From the NCBI GenBank assembly GCA_018710985.1, contig DVIV01000034.1, positions 46,040 through 110,039 of the forward strand: a stretch of 64,000 bases of DNA, given 5' to 3'. Origin of the DNA: Candidatus Limiplasma pullicola. Its GTDB lineage: Bacteria > Bacillota > Clostridia > Christensenellales > Aristaeellaceae. The position numbers and the translations under genes are program-made. Shown piece by piece: positions 25,889 to 33,728 of the stretch; positions within the stretch are counted from its first letter, which is position 1, and every line of letters begins with the position of its first letter. The notes under the pieces were generated by a model, which was not told where the DNA came from, ran no database searches, and saw only the letters and a list, made by a program, of their open reading frames with translations.

Positions 25889-26296
25889 TTACTCGGCGGG
25901 GGCGTCGGGCGCGGGATGTACGGCCTTCTTCCCCGCTTCGAGGGCGGCATGCTCGCTGGAGAGCTCGCCATGGAGCGTGAGAGAGTTCCAGGCGCTGTTG
26001 GTGGGCGTGAGCATGGCCTTGAGCGCGATGGGAGGCACGCCCAGCCTGCGCAGGGACTGAAGAAACTGGGACGCCTGCAGGGAGGAGAGATGGGCCATCA
26101 CCAGCATGGCATCCTCAAAATCGCCGGGGGCAGGCAGCCCCCTGGGCGGTTCCATGCCGCACAGGGCGGCGAGCGTTTCCCCATACTCCGAGGGAGATAC
26201 GGGCCGCACGCGAATCTTGAAGCGCATGGCCGCCAACCGGACTTTTTTGAAGGCTTCCTCCCTGAGGTTATAGCAAAGAAGCACGGGCTGCCCCAT
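25889..26296 (-). CDS. DUF3783-like protein
   Basis: 135 residues. The first half resembles a small alpha/beta fold (PVLLCYNLREEAFKKVRLAAMRFKIRVRPV). The second holds the conserved segment MLVMAHLSSLQASQFLQSLRRLGVPPIALKAMLTPTNSAWNSLTL that marks this family of uncharacterised Clostridia proteins. The C-terminal tail is charged and probably unstructured. Monocistronic, with its own promoter (26340-26368) and terminator (25823-25853). Function unknown. Confidence 0.75.
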   Translation of the reverse strand: MGQPVLLCYNLREEAFKKVRLAAMRFKIRVRPVSPSEYGETLAALCGMEPPRGLPAPGDFEDAMLVMAHLSSLQASQFLQSLRRLGVPPIALKAMLTPTNSAWNSLTLHGELSSEHAALEAGKKAVHPAPDAPAE

Positions 26297-26339
26297 ATTT
26301 CAAACGCCGCCTTTCCTAACAAAGATACGCAGGGACTTT

Positions 26340-26368
26340 ATTGTAGGCGGAGAAAGGCGAAAAGTCAA
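26340..26368 (-). promoter_or_regulatory. Promoter of the DUF3783 gene
   Basis: On the minus strand TTGACT (26368-26363), 17 bases, then TACAAT (26345-26340). Confidence 0.7.
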
Positions 26369-26432
26369 GGGAGCCGGCCGGGTTCGGTCCGCCGGTTCCC
26401 GGTGGGCGCGGGCCGCGAAAGGAGAAAGTGCG

Positions 26433-27434
26433 ATGCCGTTTACCATCGTCCGGCAGGACATCACCCGAATGCACGTGGATGCCATCGTCAACGCCGCCAA
26501 TACGGAGCTTAGGATGGGCGGCGGCGTCTGCGGCGCGATTTTTCAGGCGGCGGGCGCCTCTGTGCTTCAGGCCGCCTGCGCCAAGGCGGCGCCGATTCCC
26601 ACGGGCGGGGCTGCGCTCACGCCCGGGTTCAACCTGCCCGCCAAGTACATCATCCACGCGGCAGGGCCGGTCTATTCCCCTCAAAACGCGGCGCAGAGCG
26701 AGCGGCTGCTGCGCTCGGCGTACCTGGAATCGCTCAGGCTCGCCCTGCGGCACCGGTGCGTAAGCATCGCCTTTCCGCTGATTTCAAGCGGTATTTACGG
26801 CTATCCCAAGGAGGACGCGCTCAGGGTGGCCACCGCCGCGATCGGGGATTTCCTGATGCAGCATGACATGGACGTCTACCTGGCGATCTTCGACAAAGCC
26901 TCCTTTGTCATCAGCCGCAAGCTGGCCGGAGCGGTGGAAAGCTATATCGACGAAAACTACGTCTTTAGCCATCAGATGCTCCGCCGCGGCCTGCTGGAAG
27001 TCGAAAGGGAAGCGCTTGAGGCGGCCGCACCGCTCCCCATGGCCGCTTCTTCGGGCATACCCGGCGAGCTGGACAGGCTGATGGACAACCTGGATGAGCC
27101 GTTTCATGTGGCCCTGCTCAAGCTGATTGACGCCAAAGGCAAAACCGATGTGGAGGTGTACAAGCGCGCCAACATCGACCGCAAGCTGTTTTCCAAAATC
27201 CGAAAGGGGAAGGGATACCTTCCCGGCAAGCGCACCGTGCTGGCGCTGGCCATCGCGCTGCAGCTCACCCTCCGGGAGACGGACGAGCTGCTGGAGCGGG
27301 CCGGATACGCGCTGTCGCACAGCCAGAAATTTGACGTGATCGTGGAGTATTTCATCGTCAGCGGGCAGTATGACATCTTCCGCATCAATGAGGTGCTTTT
27401 TCAGTACGATCTGCCGCTGCTGGGTTCCAACTGA
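26433..27434 (+). CDS. Macrodomain protein fused to a helical DNA-binding-like domain
   Basis: 333 residues. Residues 1-165 are a macrodomain: VDAIVNAANTELRMGGGVCGAIF (ADP-ribose loop 1) and FPLISSGIYGYPKEDALRVA (loop 2), so binding or removal of ADP-ribose or O-acetyl-ADP-ribose is expected. Residues ~210-333 are a second, helical domain with LDEPFHVALLKLIDAKGKTDVEVYKRANIDRKLFSKIRKGKG and LALAIALQLTLRETDELLERAGYALS, which looks like an HTH module of the XRE type. Both parts are well conserved by eye. A VWA protein follows 79 bp downstream. Confidence 0.85.
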   Translation: MPFTIVRQDITRMHVDAIVNAANTELRMGGGVCGAIFQAAGASVLQAACAKAAPIPTGGAALTPGFNLPAKYIIHAAGPVYSPQNAAQSERLLRSAYLESLRLALRHRCVSIAFPLISSGIYGYPKEDALRVATAAIGDFLMQHDMDVYLAIFDKASFVISRKLAGAVESYIDENYVFSHQMLRRGLLEVEREALEAAAPLPMAASSGIPGELDRLMDNLDEPFHVALLKLIDAKGKTDVEVYKRANIDRKLFSKIRKGKGYLPGKRTVLALAIALQLTLRETDELLERAGYALSHSQKFDVIVEYFIVSGQYDIFRINEVLFQYDLPLLGSN

Positions 27435-27512
27435 TGTCGCTTTGAAAGCGACCCGATGCCGTCGCTTCTGCGCTATCCTGTAAACGCACCAGAAAACAGG
27501 AGGGCGAGCGCA

Positions 27513-28166
27513 ATGAAAAAGAAGCTGACGGAACTGGTTTTCATCCTGGACAAAAGCGGCTCCATGGCGGGGCTGGAGCGGGACACCATCGGCGGGTTCA
27601 ACGCCATGCTTGAAAAGCAGAAGGCGGTTTCGGGCGAGTGTCGGATCACGACGGTGCTCTTTGACAACCGGTATGAGCTGCTGCATGACCGCATCGACAT
27701 CCGGGCCGTGCGGCCGATCTCGGAAAAGGAGTACCGGGTGGGCGGTTCCACCGCGCTGCTGGACGCCCTGGGCAAGACGATTCACAAGATCGCAACAGCG
27801 CAGAAGAACACGGCGGAGGCCTTCCGCGCGGAAAAGGTGCTGTTTGTGATCATCACCGATGGCGAGGAAAACGCCAGCCGTGAATACTCGGCTCAAGAGG
27901 TGAAGGAGCGCATTCAGCGGCAAAAAAACCGGTACGGCTGGGAGTTCCTTTTCCTGGGCGCCAATATCGACGCCGTGGAAACGGCGGCCCGGTTTGGCAT
28001 CGACCCCCGTCGCGCAGCCGATTATGTCCCGGACAGCCGGGGAACGGCGCTCAATTTCTGCGCCATGAGCGAAACCGTGTCGGCGTTCCGGGCCTGCGGC
28101 GCTGTCCCCGACGCGTGCCTGGACGCCGTGCGCAGGGATATGCAAAAGCGCGGCGGACGCGGCTGA
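27513..28166 (+). CDS. VWA-domain protein (TerY-like)
   Basis: 217 residues from ATG 27513 (CAGGAGGG at 27498-27505). A single von Willebrand A domain fills the protein. The metal-ion site is DKSGSM at residue 12, with GGSTALLDALGKTI and VIITDGEENAS as the second and third site segments. No signal peptide, so cytosolic. Relatives of this short type occur near tellurite/stress gene sets and in ADP-ribose or NAD-linked pairs; here it follows a macrodomain protein. Exact role unknown. Confidence 0.83.
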   Translation: MKKKLTELVFILDKSGSMAGLERDTIGGFNAMLEKQKAVSGECRITTVLFDNRYELLHDRIDIRAVRPISEKEYRVGGSTALLDALGKTIHKIATAQKNTAEAFRAEKVLFVIITDGEENASREYSAQEVKERIQRQKNRYGWEFLFLGANIDAVETAARFGIDPRRAADYVPDSRGTALNFCAMSETVSAFRACGAVPDACLDAVRRDMQKRGGRG

Positions 28167-28174
28167 TGGACGGT

Positions 28175-28216
28175 GCGCCGGAAGGAAGGTCGGGGCTTTC
28201 CTTCCGGCGCTTTTTT
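28175..28216 (+). terminator. Terminator after the VWA gene
   Basis: A 15-bp stem (28175-28189 with 28196-28210, one G-T pair) followed by six T residues. Confidence 0.9.
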
Positions 28217-28254
28217 GCATAGGCGGGCACCTTCGCACATACAATGTGCGAAGG
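28215..28254 (+). promoter_or_regulatory. tspO control region: weak promoter plus inverted repeat covering the ribosome binding site
   Basis: CCTTCGCACAT (28230-28240) and ATGTGCGAAGG (28244-28254) are perfect 11-base arms around ACA. The 3' arm includes the AAGG of the AAGGAGG site (28251-28257). A possible promoter, TTGCAT (28215-28220) with TACAAT (28240-28245) at 19-base spacing, overlaps the repeat. It could therefore be a DNA operator or, if transcription starts further upstream, an mRNA hairpin hiding the start site. Confidence 0.5.
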
Positions 28255-28265
28255 AGGTGGAATGC

Positions 28266-28739
28266 TTGAAAACAGACAAAAAACGGTTGCTGCTTTGCCT
28301 GGCGGTTCCGCTCGTGGTGGGCGCGGCGGCGGGCCTGCTGACCCAAAACAGCATGGAGACCTTTGAAGCGCTGAAGCAACCGCCGCTGTCGCCTCCCGGG
28401 TGGCTGTTTCCGGTGGTGTGGACGGCATTGTATCTTCTGATGGGCATCAGCTCGTATCTTGTGTGCGTGTCGGATGCGGCAAGGGAGGAAAAGGCGCGCG
28501 CACTGTGGGCCTATGGCGTTCAGCTGGCGTTCAACTTCCTGTGGCCGATTTTCTTTTTCAATCTGGCATGGTATCTATTCGCTTTCGCCTGGCTGGTGGT
28601 GCTGTGGATTCTGATTCTGATCACGGCGCTGCGGTTCAGGCGCATCCGCAGTCTGGCCGGCAGGCTGCTGATTCCCTATCTGCTGTGGGTGGCCTTTGCG
28701 GGATACCTGAACCTGGGGATTTACCTGCTCAACCCGTAG
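28266..28739 (+). CDS. TspO/MBR-family membrane protein
   Basis: 157 residues from TTG 28266, 8 bases after AAGGAGG; no ATG or GTG is in frame nearby. Five membrane helices. Family hallmarks: LKQPPLSPPGWLFPVVWTALYLLMGISSYLV, AYGVQLAFNFLWPIFFF and YLLWVAFAGYLNLGIYLLN. Bacterial TspO proteins bind porphyrins and are linked to tetrapyrrole or stress responses. Monocistronic and possibly controlled through the inverted repeat over its start region. Confidence 0.9.
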   Translation: MKTDKKRLLLCLAVPLVVGAAAGLLTQNSMETFEALKQPPLSPPGWLFPVVWTALYLLMGISSYLVCVSDAAREEKARALWAYGVQLAFNFLWPIFFFNLAWYLFAFAWLVVLWILILITALRFRRIRSLAGRLLIPYLLWVAFAGYLNLGIYLLNP

Positions 28740-28767
28740 ATGGGGGAGCCATCTGCCAAAGCGGGAA

Positions 28768-28805
28768 AAGGGCATGCCCCCGCGCGGAGAGCATGCCCTT
28801 CTTTG
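28768..28805. terminator. Bidirectional terminator between tspO and the EamA gene
   Basis: AAGGGCATGC (28768-28777) and GCATGCCCTT (28791-28800) form a 10-bp stem. CTTTG follows on the plus strand and TTCCC on the minus strand, between two convergent genes. Confidence 0.75.
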
Positions 28806-28817
28806 TGCCCATAGAAC

Positions 28818-29693
28818 CTAGGCATCCTGGGATCGCTTGATCTGCAGAAGCGTGATGGCGGCAAACACCGCTGCGATGCCTGCCACCTGCCACGGCCCCA
28901 GGGCGCGGCCGAAGAAAAGCACGTCGAGAACGGCAATTTCAATCAGCATGGCATTGTTGATTGCGCCGCTCTCCACGGCGGTAAGCGACTGCTGGCTGAA
29001 CACCCACAGCGCAAAGCCCAGCGCGCCGCTGATGAAGGCCAGATAGCCCACGCACAGGGCCAGCCCCCACGAGGGAACCGGCGGCGCTTCGGTCGCCAGC
29101 CCCAGGCACAGCATCATCACGCCGCCCACCAGCATGGGGCGGAGGGTGAGCGAGCGGCGTTCCACGCCAAGGGTGAGCATGCGGCGGTTGCACACCACGT
29201 TCATGGCCGATCCAAAGGCGGCCAGCAGCACGCTGACCAACCCGGCCAGCGGAAGGCTCAGATCGCCTTCCCCGCCGAAAGGCGCGTAATAAGCCGCCAT
29301 GCCGGCCACCAGCAGGGCGATTTTGGCATAGAGGCTTCGGCCCGGAGCCTCGTGCAGGCGAATGCGGTCGGCGGCGACGATGAACAGCACCATGCCTGCG
29401 TTGAGCATGAGGCTTGCCAACGTGGGGGTGAGCAGGCTCTGGGCCACATACTGCATGCCCTGGCCCAGAAAATAGCACACAAATCCCTGCAGCACGCCCA
29501 GACGCCACGGAAGCGTCTTGCCCTCGGGGCCGCGCCGGAGCGCGGCCGCCAGCGCCAGCCCGCCCAGCGTATAGCGAAGGCCGCTGAGTGTCAGCGGACC
29601 GATGCCCTGGGCAAAGGCGAATTTGTTGACGATGTAGGAGCCGGACCAGAGCAGCGTGGTCACCACAGCCAGCACCAGCGCGCGCCGTCTCAT
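28818..29693 (-). CDS. EamA/DMT-family transporter
   Basis: 291 residues from ATG 29693 (overlapping the upstream stop by 4 bp). Ten predicted membrane helices in two repeated EamA halves. The first starts with LVLAVVTTLLWSGSYIVNKFAFAQGIGPLTLSGLRYTLGGL; the second ends with SGALGFALWVFSQQSLTAVESGAINNAMLIEIAVLDVLFFG. Such proteins export or import small metabolites. Translational coupling to the mutarotase-like gene suggests a sugar-related or linked metabolite, but no substrate can be named. Confidence 0.88.
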   Translation of the reverse strand: MRRRALVLAVVTTLLWSGSYIVNKFAFAQGIGPLTLSGLRYTLGGLALAAALRRGPEGKTLPWRLGVLQGFVCYFLGQGMQYVAQSLLTPTLASLMLNAGMVLFIVAADRIRLHEAPGRSLYAKIALLVAGMAAYYAPFGGEGDLSLPLAGLVSVLLAAFGSAMNVVCNRRMLTLGVERRSLTLRPMLVGGVMMLCLGLATEAPPVPSWGLALCVGYLAFISGALGFALWVFSQQSLTAVESGAINNAMLIEIAVLDVLFFGRALGPWQVAGIAAVFAAITLLQIKRSQDA

Positions 29694-30529
29694 GCCGTCA
29701 GCTCCCAGATTTCCGTATGCGCGACGGTCTGTCCGGGCAGGATGGGCTGCTCGGGGCCGTAGGTTTCCAGCTCCGCCATCCAGTTTCCCTCGCCTGCGAA
29801 CACCGCCACATTGCAGCCGTCCAGCGGATAATGGCCGAAGGGCTGGGGATTGACGGTTTTGGCAAAGGTCAGCCCGCGCTCGGGCCAGCGCAGCTCTACG
29901 CGCCCCTGCGGCGCCCAGGCGCAGCGCTTGCACACCTTTCCTGCGGGCCGCACCACGAGATCGTTTTCCTCGAAGCGCACCTGCGGATCGTCCAGCGCAA
30001 GGGTGCTGCCCGCGAACACCCGGGGGATGACCACCTTCACAAGATCCCAGCTCGTCCCTTCCTGTCCGAGCGGAATCCGAAGCTCGCGCCCGTCGGGCAC
30101 CACGCAGGTGGGCGCCCATACGCCGCCGGAATAGATTAGCTCGCCGGTGTTTTTTACGAAGCTGGTCACGCGAAAGCGTCCCTCCTCCAGCGGCTCGATG
30201 GTGAATCCGCGCTCCAGCCGGTGCACGGGATGGGCGGGGGCGGTAAGCGTGAGTATATCGCCGTCCAGCCTGACGGCGCAGGGGTCGTTGTCGGCAAAAT
30301 AGGTATCCTCGGACTCGTCCGCCATGGGACGGGTCAGCCATATGCGGTGACCGCCATGCAGCCTCCAGTCTCCCCGGACCATGCCGTCCTTGCGCCAGTA
30401 GAGCAGGTTTTCCTCATCGCCCAGAAAAGCGATGCGCGGGCCCATTTCGGATACGGCTGTGATGCGCCATCGCCCTTGACAAAACGTCAAAGCGTCCAGG
30501 CCGTCAAAGCGGGTTTGCGTCCATGGCAT
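29690..30529 (-). CDS. Galactose-mutarotase-like / DUF4380-like protein
   Basis: 279 residues from ATG 30529 (GGAGG about 9 bases upstream). All-beta sequence with LHGGHRIWLTRPMADES, close to the GG-x-R-x-W motif of DUF4380-type proteins in the carbohydrate-binding mutarotase superfamily. Other conserved-looking stretches are VWAPTCV and NPQPFGHYPLDGCNVAVFAGEGNWMAELETYG. The fold acts on aldoses in known members; activity here is unproven. It sits immediately after the terminator of the sugar operon and may be reached by read-through. Confidence 0.6.
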   Translation of the reverse strand: MPWTQTRFDGLDALTFCQGRWRITAVSEMGPRIAFLGDEENLLYWRKDGMVRGDWRLHGGHRIWLTRPMADESEDTYFADNDPCAVRLDGDILTLTAPAHPVHRLERGFTIEPLEEGRFRVTSFVKNTGELIYSGGVWAPTCVVPDGRELRIPLGQEGTSWDLVKVVIPRVFAGSTLALDDPQVRFEENDLVVRPAGKVCKRCAWAPQGRVELRWPERGLTFAKTVNPQPFGHYPLDGCNVAVFAGEGNWMAELETYGPEQPILPGQTVAHTEIWELTA

Positions 30530-30545
30530 AAAAACGCCTCCTTTC

Positions 30546-30567
30546 AAAAAAGCCCCCTTTCGGGGGC
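30546..30567 (-). terminator. Terminator at the end of the sugar operon
   Basis: On the minus strand GCCCCC-GAAA-GGGGGC (30567-30552) is followed by six T residues (30551-30546). The tail ends only 16 bases before the mutarotase-like start codon and just ahead of its ribosome binding site, so partial read-through would feed the two downstream genes. Confidence 0.85.
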
Positions 30568-30576
30568 CCCAGGCGC

Positions 30577-31767
30577 TTACAGCGCCAGCTCGTAGATGTG
30601 CCTGGCTTCCTCCCGGGTGATGGGCGGAATGGAAGCCAGCGTTCCGTCCGGGCTGAAGGACACATCCACCACGCCCTGGGTGAGCGTTTCGATGTCGTCC
30701 GCGGTCACGCCGAACTGGCTGATGCGCGTCTGCACGCCCTGCGCACGGATGTATGCCTCCAATTCGTCGGCGGCCTTGCACAGATCCTCCGTGCCATACA
30801 TCAGGCGGGCAAACTTGACAAAACGCTCGTTTTGCGGCCTCGCGGCGAAATGGCGCGTCCAGGCGACCATCATGCACGCCAGCGTCGCCCCATGCGTAGC
30901 GCCGAAGTGCGAGGACAGCACGTGCCCCATCTGGTGCATGGGGGTCCAGCCCTGCACGCCGCAGGTCAGCCAGCCGTTGAGGCCCACGGTGGCGGCAAAC
31001 TGCATCATGCCGCGAAGCTGCACATCGTCGGGATGAGCCAGCACCTTGGGCAGGTTTTCATACATGGCGCGGATGACGCCGATCTGCATGTGGTCATGCA
31101 GGTCGATGTTTCCGTAGGTGGCCTCGTCGCTGAAGAAGAAGGGCTCAACAACATGGCTGATGGCATCCACCGCGCCGCACGCCGTCTGATAAGCGGGCAA
31201 TGTGAGGGTTAGTTCAGGGTCGAGGATAGCGGCCTTGGCGTAGAGGCATCCGGGCTCCCAGACATAGCTCTTGCGCAGCGTCGCATCGTCGGTGATGACG
31301 GCGGTGGGGTTCATCTCGCTGGCCGTGGCGGGCAGCGTGGGGACCATGACCATGGGCAGCGCCTCTTTGGGCGGAATCTGCGTGTCCTGGCTGTGCGAGA
31401 AGCGGATCATGCGCTCCAGGTCATGCGGGTAGAGGATTCCGGCGGCCGTGACCTTCGCAAGGTCCATGGCCGAGCCGCCGCCCACACCGATGACCACGTC
31501 CACGCCCTCCTCCTTGCCCAGCTTAACGGCGCGGCGCGCCTCGCTGAGCTTGGGGTTGGCGGTAGCCTCGAAGCAGTCCACCCACGTCATGCCGCTTTCC
31601 TTCAAGCTCTGGTGGATGCGGTCAAACAGGTTGCCGCAGAAGCTGGGGTCCGCATAGCTGACAATCAGCGCGCGGCGGCCGTAGCGCACCGCCTCCTGGC
31701 CTACGCGCTTCACCTCGCCGGGCCCGTAGATCAGCTTGACGGGATTGTAAAACTCAAAAGGATTCAT
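30577..31767 (-). CDS. Iron-containing alcohol dehydrogenase
   Basis: 396 residues, group III NAD(P)-dependent dehydrogenase, close to butanol dehydrogenases. Seen: nucleotide-binding IGVGGGSAMDLAKV, LPATASEMNPTAVITD, and the metal ligands in VDAISHVVEPFF plus HQMGHVLSSHFGATHG. It would reduce an aldehyde to an alcohol or the reverse. As the last gene of an operon with a DeoC-like aldolase it could remove the aldehyde product of aldol cleavage. Good AGGGAGGG site before the ATG. Confidence 0.92.
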   Translation of the reverse strand: MNPFEFYNPVKLIYGPGEVKRVGQEAVRYGRRALIVSYADPSFCGNLFDRIHQSLKESGMTWVDCFEATANPKLSEARRAVKLGKEEGVDVVIGVGGGSAMDLAKVTAAGILYPHDLERMIRFSHSQDTQIPPKEALPMVMVPTLPATASEMNPTAVITDDATLRKSYVWEPGCLYAKAAILDPELTLTLPAYQTACGAVDAISHVVEPFFFSDEATYGNIDLHDHMQIGVIRAMYENLPKVLAHPDDVQLRGMMQFAATVGLNGWLTCGVQGWTPMHQMGHVLSSHFGATHGATLACMMVAWTRHFAARPQNERFVKFARLMYGTEDLCKAADELEAYIRAQGVQTRISQFGVTADDIETLTQGVVDVSFSPDGTLASIPPITREEARHIYELAL

Positions 31768-31779
31768 GCCGTTCCCTCC

Positions 31780-32760
31780 TTATTCGTACTTCATCTTGCG
31801 TCCGCGCGGAATCGTGCGGCGGCGGTAGACGGTCACCACGGCCACGCCCATGATGAGCAGCAGGCCCTTGATGACCTGGCCCACCGCGAAGCCCGCGCCC
31901 TGCATGGTCAGTCCGCTGGTCAGCGCAGCCAGCACCAGCGCGCCGATAAAGGTGCCCACCACCTGCGTTTTGCCCAGTTTGAGCACCATCGCGCCCAGGA
32001 AGACGCAGGTGAAGCCGTTGAGGAAGAAGGAGGTGCCCATGCTGGGCTGGCCGGATTTGTAGACGGTCAGCACGTAGATGATGCCGCCGAAGGCCGCCAT
32101 GAAGGCGCTGAACACGAACACGCAGGTCCTCACCAGGCCGTTTTTGACGCCGCTTTCCTTCACGGCCTGCGGGTTTTCGGAAAGGGCGTAGAGGTACTGG
32201 CCGAAGCGCGTCTTTTCCTGCACCAGCAGCGCCAGGGCAAACAGCACAAGCGCCACCACAAACACCATCGGCAGGCCCAGGGGGCTCTTGGAGAAGAACT
32301 TGTACATCCACGTGGAGTTGAGGCCCTTGATGGAGAGCACAGATCCCTTGTAGATGATGTTGGCCACCGCGCCGGCGATGGTGGATACGGCAATGGTGGT
32401 GATGAGGGAATGAAAGTGGAAGCGCACCACCAGCAGGCTCGTCAGAAGGCCGAAGATTACGCCGCTGAGCAGGCTGACCACCAGACAGAGGGTGGGATCG
32501 TAGCGTTGGTTGAGCATCCAGGCAAAGATCATGCTGGCGCAGCTGGCAACCTCGGGGAAGGAGCAGTCCATCTCGCCCGCACCGATCACCCAGGTCAGGC
32601 CCAGGACCATCAGCGCCATGGAGCCGGCGGATTTGAAGATATTGAGCAGGTTATAGCTCTGGTAGAAAGCGGAGCCGTTGAGAATACTGAAAACGATGAA
32701 CATCAGGGCCAGCACGCCCACGAGCGACAGCTCCATCAGGGAAAACGAGCGCTTTTTCAT
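31780..32760 (-). CDS. Sugar ABC transporter permease (RbsC-like), second
   Basis: 326 residues, 8-10 membrane helices. The sequence AMVLKLGKTQVVGTFIGALVLAALTSGLTMQGAGFAVGQVIKGLLLI matches the C-terminal end of RbsC/XylH-type permeases. Overlaps the preceding permease by 4 bp. With it, forms the membrane channel of a CUT2-class importer. Confidence 0.9.
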   Translation of the reverse strand: MKKRSFSLMELSLVGVLALMFIVFSILNGSAFYQSYNLLNIFKSAGSMALMVLGLTWVIGAGEMDCSFPEVASCASMIFAWMLNQRYDPTLCLVVSLLSGVIFGLLTSLLVVRFHFHSLITTIAVSTIAGAVANIIYKGSVLSIKGLNSTWMYKFFSKSPLGLPMVFVVALVLFALALLVQEKTRFGQYLYALSENPQAVKESGVKNGLVRTCVFVFSAFMAAFGGIIYVLTVYKSGQPSMGTSFFLNGFTCVFLGAMVLKLGKTQVVGTFIGALVLAALTSGLTMQGAGFAVGQVIKGLLLIMGVAVVTVYRRRTIPRGRKMKYE

Positions 32761-33728
32761 TTGGCGGCACCTCCCGTCGCGCGGGCGCGTCCGCCCTGGA
32801 AGTTCACCTTGGAGAGCATGATGGCGGCGATGAGGACAAAGCCCGTCACCAGATTGGACCAGTAGAAGGGAATGTTGATGGAGGTAAAGCCGGTGGAGAT
32901 CACCGTTACCAGCAGAGCGCCCAGGAACGTGCCGGTCACGCAGGGACGCTTGAAGACCGACATGCCGATGTAGACGGCCGTGAAGCAGGGCATGAGGATG
33001 CTCATGGTGATTTTAACGTTGCCGTAGCCCTGTCTGGCGGTCATGATCATGGCGGCCAGCGCGGCCAAAACGCCGCAGATCACATAGGCGGTGATGATGA
33101 TTCGGTTGACGTTTACACCGCTGAGGTAGGCGGTCTTTTCCGTGGCGCCCACGGCGTAGAAGCCGCGGCCGAACTTGCTGCGCTCCAGAAGGAAGTAGCA
33201 GACGACCACAACGACCAGCATGATGTACACCGGCAGCGGCACATCCAGGATGCGAAGCTCGGAGAGGTAATGCGCCTTGGACTCGATGAAGTTCTCCATG
33301 ATGAAGGCGCCGTCGGAGAAGATATACCCCATGCCGAAGCCGATGGAGCCGATGGCGATGGTGGTGATGATATCCGGCAGCTTAAAGCGGCCCACGGCCA
33401 CGCCGGAGATGCCGCCCCAGGCCAGGCCGCTGGCCAGGCCCGCCGCCACGGCGAGCACGGGATGCCAGCCCTTGCTCACCAGCCAGGCCATGAGCACGCC
33501 GCTGAAGCAGGCGGTCATGTAGAAGGAGATGTCCGAGCGGCTGATGGTGATGACGAAGGTCAGGCCCACCGCGGCAATGACGGTGGAGGAAACGGATTTG
33601 GCGATGTTGATGATGTTATCCAGCGACAGAAACGAGGGCTGAAGAAGCTGGAAGGTTACCAGCACCGCTATGAACAACAGCGCGAACAGCGCCACGGGCA
33701 GGCGCTGGGGCGTAAGCAGACGCTTCAT
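32757..33728 (-). CDS. Sugar ABC transporter permease (RbsC-like), first
   Basis: 323 residues of the same family as the downstream permease but clearly divergent from it. Segments GLASGLAWGGISGVAVGRFKLPDIITTIAIGSIGFGMGYIFSDGA and TARQGYGNVKITMSILMPCFTAVYIGMSVFKRPCVTGTFLGAL are typical of the RbsC family. Two different permeases per system recall LsrC/LsrD (autoinducer-2) and some pentose importers. Start overlaps the ATPase stop by 4 bp. Confidence 0.9.
   Translation of the reverse strand: MKRLLTPQRLPVALFALLFIAVLVTFQLLQPSFLSLDNIINIAKSVSSTVIAAVGLTFVITISRSDISFYMTACFSGVLMAWLVSKGWHPVLAVAAGLASGLAWGGISGVAVGRFKLPDIITTIAIGSIGFGMGYIFSDGAFIMENFIESKAHYLSELRILDVPLPVYIMLVVVVVCYFLLERSKFGRGFYAVGATEKTAYLSGVNVNRIIITAYVICGVLAALAAMIMTARQGYGNVKITMSILMPCFTAVYIGMSVFKRPCVTGTFLGALLVTVISTGFTSINIPFYWSNLVTGFVLIAAIMLSKVNFQGGRARATGGAAK

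Noticed and set aside
31393..32865. 490-codon plus-strand open frame opposite the alcohol dehydrogenase and permease genes
   Set aside because: Antisense frame rich in His, Gln and Glu across two real genes.
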